Shown here in pieces: positions 32,753 through 40,377 of a stretch of 64,000 nt of DNA. Numbering within the stretch: the stretch's first letter is position 1; each line of letters starts with the position of its first letter. The notes below the pieces were generated by a model. It was not told where the DNA came from, did no database searches, and worked only from the letters and a program-made list of their open reading frames with translations. The stretch covers positions 4,402,001 through 4,466,000 of the forward strand of contig NZ_JAVLVU010000001.1 of assembly GCF_031951985.1 (NCBI RefSeq), given 5' to 3'. A program made the position numbers and the translations under genes. Origin of the DNA: Mucilaginibacter terrae (GTDB lineage Bacteria; Bacteroidota; Bacteroidia; Sphingobacteriales; Sphingobacteriaceae).

Positions 32753-33239
32753 ATACGGTAGTTAATAAGTTGCCAAATAATTGTACGTGCCAACTGTTTT
32801 GTAAAGGTACTTCCCACTTGGTTTGCAGTTCATCAAGTGTTTGCACCAGGTTATTGTATACAATGGTGCCTGCGTTTATTTTGCCTGTTTTAATCAACTC
32901 TTCAAACTCGTTACGTGGTACGGATAAAATATTATCGCCGTCACGATAGGCCAGGTTAAACCTGTCGAAAAGGTTAATATTGTATTGTTGTTCCAATTCC
33001 TTCATCACCCTTACCGATTTATCTATCGAGCAGCCACTGGCACCGGCCTGGCTCTCGTCAACCACTAAAATAAGGAAGCGGTTATATTTCACAGCAGCGC
33101 CTGCTTTAAGTTCATTATTATGCGCCGTCCAGCTTTGGGTGAACTGGTTTAGCTGCTCTTGTACTTGCTGAGTTTGGCTATCGGTTAATTCCTTATCCGA
33201 CTGATAGATCCATACTCTCGAATTTTTAGAAAATTGCAT
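32751..33239 (-). CDS. Conserved cytoplasmic protein (often labelled ABC transporter ATPase), unknown function
   Basis: A 162-residue protein: MQFSKNSRVWIYQSDKELTD at the start, a central strand-helix core with FLILVVDESQAGASGCSIDKSV near 60-80, and DRFNLAYRDGD followed by NEFEELIKTGKINAGTIVYNN. There is no Walker A or ABC signature, so the name ABC transporter ATPase that I recall for its relatives is not supported. The ATG at 33239 gives the natural start. The function is unknown, but the Ser/Cys-rich loop looks like a conserved active or binding site. Confidence 0.7.
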   Translation of the reverse strand: MQFSKNSRVWIYQSDKELTDSQTQQVQEQLNQFTQSWTAHNNELKAGAAVKYNRFLILVVDESQAGASGCSIDKSVRVMKELEQQYNINLFDRFNLAYRDGDNILSVPRNEFEELIKTGKINAGTIVYNNLVQTLDELQTKWEVPLQNSWHVQLFGNLLTTV

Positions 33240-33286
33240 AAACAAAGTTATCAAATTTGTATTTTAGAGTTAAGGTTTTTGTTGTC

Positions 33287-33760
33287 ATGTTGAGGTTAAG
33301 ATTTTTACAGGCCAGAATGGCTTGCATTGCAGGTGTTTTAATTACTTTGATAACGGCGTCGGGTTTCACAGTTTTTAACTGGAACAGGCAGCAGGCATTG
33401 TTATGGAGCAGCCAGTGCTTATACCAGGCTTTTAACACAGATGAAGTGAAGCTAAAAAATTGGGAATTGAACATAACCCCCGATTACTTTGTACGGCTGC
33501 GTAAAACTTATCCTAATGGTAAACAGGAGTATTTCTCTTTCCATCTCAAAAGGTTTAATACAATTGATTACTACGGAAACACCACTCGCGGCCTGCTCTG
33601 CTTTAAAACCCAGGCCGATGATATCATTGTACAAACTCATAATGACCGCAAGGGCAACATCGATTCGATGGCCACCACGTTAAAAATCTCGGTTAAAAAC
33701 ATGAGCGCCGAACGCCTGGATAGTCTTTTAACTGCGTTGAATTACCTGAAGCAGCAATGA
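33287..33760 (+). CDS. Membrane-anchored protein of unknown function
   Basis: A 157-residue product with one hydrophobic N-terminal helix (about 10-30, ACIAGVLITLITASGFTVF), acting as signal anchor. A soluble periplasmic part of mixed strands follows (YFSFHLKRFNTIDYYG; DDIIVQTHNDRKGN). I recognise no family. A longer frame opens with TTG at 33257; the ATG at 33287 is the simpler start. It is divergent from the previous gene with under 50 bases between starts. Confidence 0.55.
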   Translation: MLRLRFLQARMACIAGVLITLITASGFTVFNWNRQQALLWSSQCLYQAFNTDEVKLKNWELNITPDYFVRLRKTYPNGKQEYFSFHLKRFNTIDYYGNTTRGLLCFKTQADDIIVQTHNDRKGNIDSMATTLKISVKNMSAERLDSLLTALNYLKQQ

Positions 33761-33848
33761 TCGAAAAATATTTTTGAAAATTATTTCTCTTGCTTTCAGG
33801 TAGATAGCCGTTGGTTGTGGCGTTGATGTGAATTATTTTAAAAATGAG

Positions 33849-33879
33849 TTTCCACAAATAAAAAAAGAAGCTATATTTG
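33849..33879 (+). promoter_or_regulatory. Promoter of tRNA-Phe
   Basis: TTTC (33849-33852) and TATATTTG (33872-33879) are 19 bases apart, close to TTTG-N19-21-TAnnTTTG. The transcript would start near 33885, ten bases before the tRNA. Confidence 0.6.
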
Positions 33880-33894
33880 CATTCCCAAAACGAT

Positions 33895-33967
33895 GGTGCC
33901 ATAGCTCAGATGGTAGAGCAAAGGACTGAAAATCCTTGTGTCACTGGTTCGATCCCAGTTGGCACCA
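33895..33967 (+). tRNA. tRNA-Phe (anticodon GAA)
   Basis: The full cloverleaf is visible: acceptor GGTGCCA with TGGCACC, D-arm GCTC/GAGC, anticodon stem AAGGA/TCCTT around loop CTGAAAA, and T-arm ACTGG-TTCGATC-CCAGT. The anticodon is GAA, so it reads Phe codons. The discriminator is A at 33967; the 3' CCA is not encoded and must be added. A terminator follows within ten bases. Confidence 0.97.
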
Positions 33968-33974
33968 CAAGTTT

Positions 33975-34008
33975 AAAAGCCTCTCAGAGAAATCTGAGAG
34001 GCTTTTTT
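33975..34008 (+). terminator. Rho-independent terminator after tRNA-Phe
   Basis: Arms AAAAGCCTCTCAGA and TCTGAGAGGCTTTT around GAAA, followed by T. Confidence 0.92.
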
Positions 34009-34091
34009 ATGTGCCCTTTCCCCATCAGGTGAATCTTTAAATTCATAGTTTACCCGAATGTTATAATGATTTAAACTATAGCAATAAAGCA

Positions 34092-35207
34092 CTATTCATT
34101 GAGCCACTGTAATGCTGCTTCTAAAGCTAAATCTGCTCCGCCATCTTTGCCAGAGGCAATTGTTACATCGGGTTGTATATTAACCTTATATATCTTTTGG
34201 TTTCTATCGGCTACGTATCTTGTGGCGAGGTACATATATGCACCGGTTGATAATTTGAATCCCTGATTGGCAGTAATGTAGCCTGAGGTGGGGGTTCCAA
34301 ATAACTTTGCATTAGGTTTACCTACAAAACCAAGTACAGTCATTTCGCCGCTACTCCCTGTTCCCGAACCAATCAATACTGCAATTTTATTATTGATGTT
34401 ACGTAATGTATACGGCTTTTTAACAACCACACCCTTATTCCCATTTATGCCCGAACTTCCATGTTTGTATGTCCAGGCGGTACCTTTTACATTCTTTGCT
34501 TTAGGGCTAACAAAGTAACCTAATTTGCCCTCCCCGGTAAGCGGGCCTAAACCTGCAATCATGGGATACATGTTTCCACCGCCATTTTGCCTAAGGTCTA
34601 CTATCCAGCCTTTAATAGTTTGTTTAGTATCCAGGTCTTGTATGAGTTGCTGTATTTTGGTAGCAAAGTTAACGCCGGCAGTATCACTGGTTGATGCAAA
34701 TGCAGGAACAGCTATGTAACCGCAATTATTATTAATTAGCCTGGCTATTGGTTGCTCCGTAACACTGTTACGAACTGCATAATTTTGTGCAGTTGTTTTT
34801 GCCTGATAAAGTGAATGTTTATCGCCGGCGGCTCGAAGCTTGGATATGATTAGATCCATAATTGCGGGGCTATCATCCATGGTCATGCCGCTTGTGGCAA
34901 GCTCTGCAATGTTTTTATCAACTTCATTCCAGTTAACTGAGTCGGCATATAGTGAATGGCGCTTAACTATATCTGTAACTTCTTTCCCGAACTTTATTAA
35001 TTGATTACTGGCACTGGTATCTACCTTGGGCAATTCCTCAATGGCAAAATCATCAAACCATGCCGATCCATTTCCCATATTTCCATCCCCAAAGTGCGGC
35101 TTGTTAGATATGGTATCGGCAACTACTTCAACTCCGGGGTTTGCAATTTGGCAAAAGGTTGATGTAAAAGTAAAACAGAGGCATAATAATAGGATAAGTT
35201 GCTTCAT
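34092..35207 (-). CDS. S41 family peptidase (C-terminal processing protease-like)
   Basis: A secreted 371-residue serine peptidase. The signal peptide is at 1-20 (LCLCFTFTSTFCQ). The S41 core follows: IKGWIVDLRQNGGGNMYPMI near 200, then IAVLIGSGTGSSGEMTVLGF near 285 with the catalytic Ser in TGSSGE, and PTSGYITANQGFKL with a later DG-A-LE end. A PDZ domain is not obvious, so it is a short version of the tail-specific protease layout. It is probably periplasmic; substrate unknown. It stands alone. Confidence 0.9.
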   Translation of the reverse strand: MKQLILLLCLCFTFTSTFCQIANPGVEVVADTISNKPHFGDGNMGNGSAWFDDFAIEELPKVDTSASNQLIKFGKEVTDIVKRHSLYADSVNWNEVDKNIAELATSGMTMDDSPAIMDLIISKLRAAGDKHSLYQAKTTAQNYAVRNSVTEQPIARLINNNCGYIAVPAFASTSDTAGVNFATKIQQLIQDLDTKQTIKGWIVDLRQNGGGNMYPMIAGLGPLTGEGKLGYFVSPKAKNVKGTAWTYKHGSSGINGNKGVVVKKPYTLRNINNKIAVLIGSGTGSSGEMTVLGFVGKPNAKLFGTPTSGYITANQGFKLSTGAYMYLATRYVADRNQKIYKVNIQPDVTIASGKDGGADLALEAALQWLNE

Positions 35208-35412
35208 GAGTAAGGTTAAATGGAGTGGTTGTTAAATTTTGTAAACGATAACTCGTAAACGTTATTGTGTAAAAGGACCAAAGATGAGTATTGAATTTAT
35301 CGGTTCCCTGCTTATTTTATAATTGTAATCAAAATTATTGATGTATGGCGTTAATTTAACTTTCACATAGATAATTTAAGTACAGGCCTTGGTTTAACCC
35401 AGTTGTAGTAAT

Positions 35413-35454
35413 AATAACAAAGCCCTTCAGATTTTCCTGAAGGGCTTTGTTATT
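35413..35454. terminator. Terminator of the kdp operon (bidirectional stem)
   Basis: AATAACAAAGCCCTTCAG and CTGAAGGGCTTTGTTATT pair perfectly around a six-base loop. It lies 15 bases after the stop of the last kdp gene on the minus strand. Confidence 0.88.
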
Positions 35455-35469
35455 TACTGTAAGCTTTTA

Positions 35470-37215
35470 TTAAACGCTCAATGTCGGCAGGCTGAAACCA
35501 AAGGTGCTACCCTCGCCAATAGCGCTTTTTACCCATATTTTGCCTTGTTGTGCTTCAATAAAGTCTTTAGAGATGGCCAATCCTAAACCGGAGCCTGCTT
35601 TGTTTTGCCCATCGGTTGGTACCTGGAAATACCGGTCGAACAGGCGTTTCTGGTATTGCTCATCAATGCCTTTGCCAAAGTCGCGTACCGAAAACTCTAC
35701 CAGCCTGTGATTGGCCGTAAGCTGAATAACGATCTTGGATTTCTCCGAACTGTACCTTAAAGCATTAGAGAGGAAATTAACCAGTACCCAAGCGGTCTTT
35801 TCTACATCAGCCTGCACTTGTGGCAATTTATCATCTTTAACAATATCTAATTGTACGCCTTTTTGCTCTGCCTGAAATTTAACTGAACTGATAGCATAAT
35901 CAACAATTTGCACGGGACTAACCGGCATATAATTGAGTTGGATGTTCCCGGTTTCTACTTGCGACAGTTCTAAGAGTTCGCTGGTTATTTTGAGCAGGCG
36001 GGCACTGTCTTCTTCAATATGGCTTACCAACTGCTGCTGTTCGGTATTCATGCTACCCACCCTGTTATCATTCAACAGTTTAAGGCTCATTTTTATGGAT
36101 GATATAGGCGTTTTGAGTTCATGCGATATGGTGGCAATAAAATTGGTTTTAGCCTCGTCGCGCTCCTTAAATTCGGTTATGTTACGCAGCACATAAACCT
36201 TGCCGGCCTCTTTGGTGGCTATTTTAACAGCGTCGCCCTGTTTATCCAGGTTGGGTACCACAATATCGCGGCTTTGCAGCTGAAAATGTGATTCTTTGCC
36301 ATCGAGCACAATTTTGAGCGTTTTTAGTGCGGTTTCATTACTCAGTATCGATTTAAACAGGTCGTTATTCTGAATCATATTGCGGCTGTTTTGGCCAATA
36401 ATGCCGGGTTCATTTATGTTAAGAACCTTGCGTGCAGCATCATTCATAAACAGAATTTCTTCCTTCTCGTTTATACCTACAATGGCATCCTGCATTTGCT
36501 CAATAATGGTCTCAATGCGGCGTTTTTCAGATAGTACGGTGGCCAGGTTGCTGTTCTCCCATTCATTAAGGCGCGATGCCATGTCGTTAAAGGCTTTAGC
36601 TACCTCGGCAAATTCATCATTTTCCTCAAAATGAAGCCGCTTGCTGTAGTTTTTTTGTCCAATCTCGCGTATACCTTCCAGCAATGCCCTTAGCGGATTG
36701 GCAATAAAACCCGGAAAGTTTACGCTGAAACTAAATAAGAGCAAAAAGGTAAACGTGCCTGCAAAACCCAGTATAAGCCCGGCATCATTAACTGATTTGC
36801 GGGCAGCATCGTTTTTACGTACAATGGCCTGCATATTTAATAACTCAATGTGGCGCAGGTGTGCACGCGTTTCACGTTCAGATTGGGGATTGGCAGATGG
36901 TGATGCTTTCAATCTTTCAAAAGCCTTACGCAATGCTTTAACCGCTTCATGCTCGCCTTTTTCGGTAATGTTATGCTCTTCATTAATAAGTTGCCTGTTA
37001 AATTCTGCCGTAACGGCCGGCAATAGGGGCAATGCATTTTCATCAAGCAGGGTGCGCATTTCGCGGGTGTAACTCAGGGTTTCATAGTTATCTTTCAGTA
37101 TAACCTTAGCGCTGTTTGATATTTGCTGAATGTAGTACAAAGATATGATGCCAAAAAACATCACAATTATAAACAGGAAGCCGAAGCCCAGGCGGAGTTT
37201 GGTTTTTATTTTCAT
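35470..37215 (-). CDS. Sensor histidine kinase (HAMP-PAS-HisKA-HATPase) of the kdp locus
   Basis: A membrane sensor of 581 residues with two membrane helices (about 8-30 and 146-168) and a periplasmic helical sensor domain between them. A HAMP linker (about 168-222) and a PAS domain (about 235-345) follow. The HisKA has His365 in ISHELKTP, and the HATPase has the N-box LVNFLSNALRYS near Asn484 and GSGLGLAIS later. It overlaps the KdpD-sensor gene by 4 bases. Since the KdpD protein here lacks a kinase part, this gene probably supplies it, signalling to the sigma-54 activator of the same locus. Confidence 0.92.
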   Translation of the reverse strand: MKIKTKLRLGFGFLFIIVMFFGIISLYYIQQISNSAKVILKDNYETLSYTREMRTLLDENALPLLPAVTAEFNRQLINEEHNITEKGEHEAVKALRKAFERLKASPSANPQSERETRAHLRHIELLNMQAIVRKNDAARKSVNDAGLILGFAGTFTFLLLFSFSVNFPGFIANPLRALLEGIREIGQKNYSKRLHFEENDEFAEVAKAFNDMASRLNEWENSNLATVLSEKRRIETIIEQMQDAIVGINEKEEILFMNDAARKVLNINEPGIIGQNSRNMIQNNDLFKSILSNETALKTLKIVLDGKESHFQLQSRDIVVPNLDKQGDAVKIATKEAGKVYVLRNITEFKERDEAKTNFIATISHELKTPISSIKMSLKLLNDNRVGSMNTEQQQLVSHIEEDSARLLKITSELLELSQVETGNIQLNYMPVSPVQIVDYAISSVKFQAEQKGVQLDIVKDDKLPQVQADVEKTAWVLVNFLSNALRYSSEKSKIVIQLTANHRLVEFSVRDFGKGIDEQYQKRLFDRYFQVPTDGQNKAGSGLGLAISKDFIEAQQGKIWVKSAIGEGSTFGFSLPTLSV

Positions 37216-38345
37216 GACAGTATCACTAAATCGGTTTCGGTAGCAGCTATCATTTTTAGCAGCTCGTTAAAAACAGTAGTCCTCAAAATAACCTGGAATA
37301 AACTCAAATGTGGCTTACCTATGCAAATGGTCGTAATATCACGTTCTTCTGTCATTTTCATAATGGTTTGAGTAATGTGGTCGCTTTTAAGCTTAATTAC
37401 TTCCGCCCCAAGTTCGGTGGCAAGTTTAAAATTGTTGATCAGGTGCCGCTGCTTGTCCAGCTTTATACGGTCCAGGCTCTCGCTGCTGCTTTGCACGTAC
37501 AATACGATCCAGGGCGAGCGGTAATAGGAGGCCAGCCGTGCAGTTTTACGTATCACAATTTTAGCCGTTTCGGCGTTTGACGATATACAGGCCAGGAATT
37601 TTTCGGGCCTGAGCTTAATTTGTTTAGGTATTTCTACATCAATTTTACGCTCGAGGTGATGGGCTACTTCCTTCAAAGCTATTTCTCTTAGCTGCAATAT
37701 TTTATCACTCCTGAAAAAGTTTTGCAGGGCACGCTCAACTTTGCTTTGCTCGTATATTTTACCGTCGCGCAGGCGGTCGATCAACTCATCGGCGGTAAGG
37801 TCAATATTTACGATCTCATCGGCCAGTTGCAATACTTTGTCGGGTATGCGTTCGGTAATGGTTACGCCTGTAATTTCCTCAACCTCTTCGTTCAGGCTTT
37901 CGAGGTGCTGTATGTTCACCGCTGTAATTACGCTGATGCCTGCTTCCATTATATCCAGCACATCCTGCCAGCGTTTGTTGTTTTTGCTGCCCTCAATGTT
38001 GGAGTGAGCTAACTCGTCAACAATTACTACCTCGGGATGCCGGTTAAGGATACCTTGCAGATCCATCTCCTCCAGTTCTTTACCTTTATAAAAAGCTTTG
38101 CGGCGCTGTATAAAGGGCAATCCATTGAGCAGGGCATGGGTTTCGGTACGGTTATGGGTTTCTATATACCCTATTTGAATGTCGATGCCGTTGCGCAGCA
38201 GGGCATGGGCCTCTTGCAGCATACGATAGCTTTTGCCTACGCCGGCGCTCATGCCAATATAGATCTTGAGCTTGCCCCGACGCGATTTTTTCACCAGTTC
38301 GATGAAATCTCTGACCGAATTGTCTTTATGTTCATTTTCCGGCAT
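37212..38345 (-). CDS. kdpD: KdpD-type sensor protein, N-terminal half only (KdpD domain + USP)
   Basis: Corresponds to the cytoplasmic N-terminal part of E. coli KdpD. The KdpD domain starts at about residue 24, with Walker A-like GMSAGVGKSY at 31-40 and VVIVDELAHSN later; a universal-stress-protein-like domain (about 235-370) follows. The membrane helices and kinase of full KdpD are missing, so the 377-residue protein is a split sensor that must act with the downstream histidine kinase. The start is the ATG at 38345; an upstream frame to 38390 adds a basic stretch of no clear meaning. Confidence 0.9.
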   Translation of the reverse strand: MPENEHKDNSVRDFIELVKKSRRGKLKIYIGMSAGVGKSYRMLQEAHALLRNGIDIQIGYIETHNRTETHALLNGLPFIQRRKAFYKGKELEEMDLQGILNRHPEVVIVDELAHSNIEGSKNNKRWQDVLDIMEAGISVITAVNIQHLESLNEEVEEITGVTITERIPDKVLQLADEIVNIDLTADELIDRLRDGKIYEQSKVERALQNFFRSDKILQLREIALKEVAHHLERKIDVEIPKQIKLRPEKFLACISSNAETAKIVIRKTARLASYYRSPWIVLYVQSSSESLDRIKLDKQRHLINNFKLATELGAEVIKLKSDHITQTIMKMTEERDITTICIGKPHLSLFQVILRTTVFNELLKMIAATETDLVILS

Positions 38346-38400
38346 CGTACTATTCTTTTTTTTACGGTTAAAAACCGCGATATTCCGCAATAAGTCGTGA

Positions 38401-38464
38401 TTTAATCCGGGTGTTTAACATGGTGTTCAATTAAACATGTTGAACACTTTGAACACCCGGATTA
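38401..38464. repeat. Inverted repeat element, family IV, between kdpD and the porin gene
   Basis: Outer arms AATCCGGGTGTT and AACACCCGGATT are exact inverses. Inner words GTGTTCAAT and GTTGAACAC add a second stem. Related to the stretch at 3335-3420. It may form a strong RNA hairpin between two genes of the operon. Confidence 0.7.
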
Positions 38465-38479
38465 TCTCTGCATACAAAC

Positions 38480-39541
38480 CTAAAATGCGTAAACTGCTGC
38501 CAAAGCAAATTGCCCTGCGCGTTTGGTTACGTCGCCATTGCTTTTAACAAACGTGTTGTTTTTGGCATTGTCTAAACGTACCTCGGGTATAAACGTTAAG
38601 CCGCCTGCCTTAACATTAGCTGTTAAGGTAAATGCCTTTACATCATTACCAGCACCAAGGCGCGAGTAGAATATCGAGTTATCTGTTTTTGATTTATTTT
38701 TGAAATACTCGGCACGTAAACCCAGGGTTATGGCACCTGATATAGCATACTGTGGGTATAAGGCTGCCCCGCTAAAGCCACCATCGCTATCGGGCAGTGA
38801 AAAATCGGCTGCGTTTAAGCCCAGTTTAAACTTGTCGGTAATTTGATATGCGGTGGTTAGATCAAGCTCGGTGCCCGAAAACTTTCCGCTCAAAACGTTC
38901 AGGTAAGCCGTCCAGCCTTTAACCGGACTAATCATTAACTGACCACCAAAGGTTGATACATCCCGGTTTGATTTGTAAATATTCCAGTAATCGTTAAAAA
39001 CACCGGCCATAAGGCTTACTTTATCATTAAATGTATAAGTAAACTTTAAACCCGCATTTTGAAAAGGACCGTTGGTAAATAAGTAAGAAGTAGAGTAGTT
39101 GAAGTTGCCAACCGGCGATATCACCTCATAACCTACAAAGGTGCTCATATAACCTGCCGTAACATTCAGTTTATCAGTTAAATCATATCCTACGTACAGG
39201 TTTTGAATATGGAAACTGTTGGTTTGCTCGTCATTTACCCCATCGGCATTAGGAATTGATTGTGCCTGGCCGCGAGGACCGAACGACAGTTCGCCTACAA
39301 ATAGGGCTTTGTTGTATTTCTTTTTAACGCCCAGGTCAACCATACCAATAGATACCGAGTTAGCCTCGTTGGCAAAGCTGGTGGCTATATTCGTATTTTT
39401 TTTACCGGCGAAATCCATTTTGTAATACGTATCAACCGAACCGAAAAATGTAAGTCCGGGGTCGGTGGTTTTGGTAGTGTCTTGTGCGTGGGCAAACAGG
39501 CCACCTGCAAGCAGGCAAGAGGTGAGTAAGAGTGTTTTCAT
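38480..39541 (-). CDS. Outer-membrane beta-barrel porin (BBP2/OmpL-like) of the kdp locus
   Basis: A 353-residue outer-membrane protein. The signal peptide (MKTLLLTSCLLAGGLFAHAQ) is followed by a barrel of many amphipathic strands (TFFGSVDTYYKMDFAG; NLYVGYDLTDKLNVTAGYM; ITLGLRAEYFKNKS) and a terminal strand ending in Phe (FALAAVYAF), the usual barrel-assembly signal. It matches the putative porin-2 pattern of Bacteroidota. Its place between kdpC and kdpD suggests that it lets potassium cross the outer membrane for the Kdp pump. I use the ATG at 39541. Confidence 0.88.
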   Translation of the reverse strand: MKTLLLTSCLLAGGLFAHAQDTTKTTDPGLTFFGSVDTYYKMDFAGKKNTNIATSFANEANSVSIGMVDLGVKKKYNKALFVGELSFGPRGQAQSIPNADGVNDEQTNSFHIQNLYVGYDLTDKLNVTAGYMSTFVGYEVISPVGNFNYSTSYLFTNGPFQNAGLKFTYTFNDKVSLMAGVFNDYWNIYKSNRDVSTFGGQLMISPVKGWTAYLNVLSGKFSGTELDLTTAYQITDKFKLGLNAADFSLPDSDGGFSGAALYPQYAISGAITLGLRAEYFKNKSKTDNSIFYSRLGAGNDVKAFTLTANVKAGGLTFIPEVRLDNAKNNTFVKSNGDVTKRAGQFALAAVYAF

Positions 39542-39586
39542 GTTTAAAATTATTGTAGGGTATGTAGTGGTCATATCTTTTACTAA

Positions 39587-39652
39587 AGGATGAAGCAGTA
39601 CCGAACGTTACTTTAGGCAACGGTGGTAAACAGTAACGGCTTCATCCTTTTT
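39587..39652. repeat. Long imperfect hairpin between the porin gene and kdpC
   Basis: AAAGGATGAAGC and GCTTCATCCTTT form the outer stem; CGTTACT and AGTAACG form an inner stem. It lies in the gap between kdpC and the porin on the minus strand. It could be a processing or partial termination site that sets their relative expression. Confidence 0.55.
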
Positions 39653-39683
39653 GTAATAGATTTTTCAGGTTAAAAATAGAAGA

Positions 39684-40250
39684 TTATTTTTTCAATTCAT
39701 CCAATGCAATGTTCAATTGCAACACATTTACAGTAGACGGACCAAACAAACCCAGTAATGGTTTTTTAATCTGTTTTTCAACAAGTAATTCTACCTGCTG
39801 CTCATTTAAACCACGGTTAACGGCTACGCGTTTAACCTGCAGACGTGCTGCTTCGGGCGAAATATCAGGGTCTAAACCACTGCCCGATGCGGTTACCAGA
39901 TCGGCCGGGATATCGGTTTTTTTGATGCCGGGGTTGTATTTCAACAGCGTATCTACACGGTTGCTTACCTCTTTCAAATAATCGGCATTGGTTGGGCCTT
40001 TGTTAGAGCCTGCCGAACCGGCGGCATTATAACCCACGGCTGATGGACGGCTCCAGAAGTATTGAGGCTTGTCGAACTTTTGACCAAGTAGAGAATAGCC
40101 TACTACCTTGCCATTTATGGTTACGGTCTCTCCATCGCCGTGGCCCTTTGATAGTTTGCCGGCAAAGGAAATAAGTACAGGATATATGATACACAATAGT
40201 ACGGTAAGTACTGCGGTTAGTCTTAAAGACTGGATTATATAGGGTTTCAT
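39684..40250 (-). CDS. kdpC: Potassium-transporting ATPase subunit C, KdpC
   Basis: Stabilising subunit of the KdpFABC high-affinity potassium pump. The 188-residue protein has one N-terminal membrane helix (about 10-32, LTAVLTVLLCIIYPVLISFAG). A periplasmic part follows with the KdpC signatures KPQYFWSRPSAVGYNAAGSAGSNKGPTN in pieces, PADLVTASGSGLDPDISPEAA and a final NVLQLNIALDEL. All expected motifs are present. It is separated from kdpB by a family III repeat. Confidence 0.96.
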   Translation of the reverse strand: MKPYIIQSLRLTAVLTVLLCIIYPVLISFAGKLSKGHGDGETVTINGKVVGYSLLGQKFDKPQYFWSRPSAVGYNAAGSAGSNKGPTNADYLKEVSNRVDTLLKYNPGIKKTDIPADLVTASGSGLDPDISPEAARLQVKRVAVNRGLNEQQVELLVEKQIKKPLLGLFGPSTVNVLQLNIALDELKK

Positions 40251-40261
40251 GATTTTGTTTG

Positions 40262-40377
40262 TTAACCCCTCCCAACCCTCCCCGGGGAGAGGGCTTTGAA
40301 GAGCTTAAATTTTAATGTTATTAAATATAATTTATAAACTCCCTTCCGCCTTAGGCGGAGAGGGCCGGGGAGGGGTT
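40262..40377. repeat. Intergenic inverted repeat, family III, between kdpC and kdpB
   Basis: The left end AACCCCTCCCAACCCTCCCC and the right end GAGAGGGCCGGGGAGGGGTT are inverted, with local hairpins such as CGCCTTAGGCG and an AT-rich centre. The right end overlaps the kdpB stop codon. Insertion into a compact operon is likely. Confidence 0.82.

Noticed and set aside
32751..33239. ABC transporter ATPase as the product name
   Set aside because: No Walker A, LSGGQ or Walker B motif can be found in the 162 residues.
38401..38464. Terminator of the kdp genes before kdpD
   Set aside because: The stem lacks a T-tract on the minus strand and resembles the repeat at 3335-3420, so a dispersed element is more likely.
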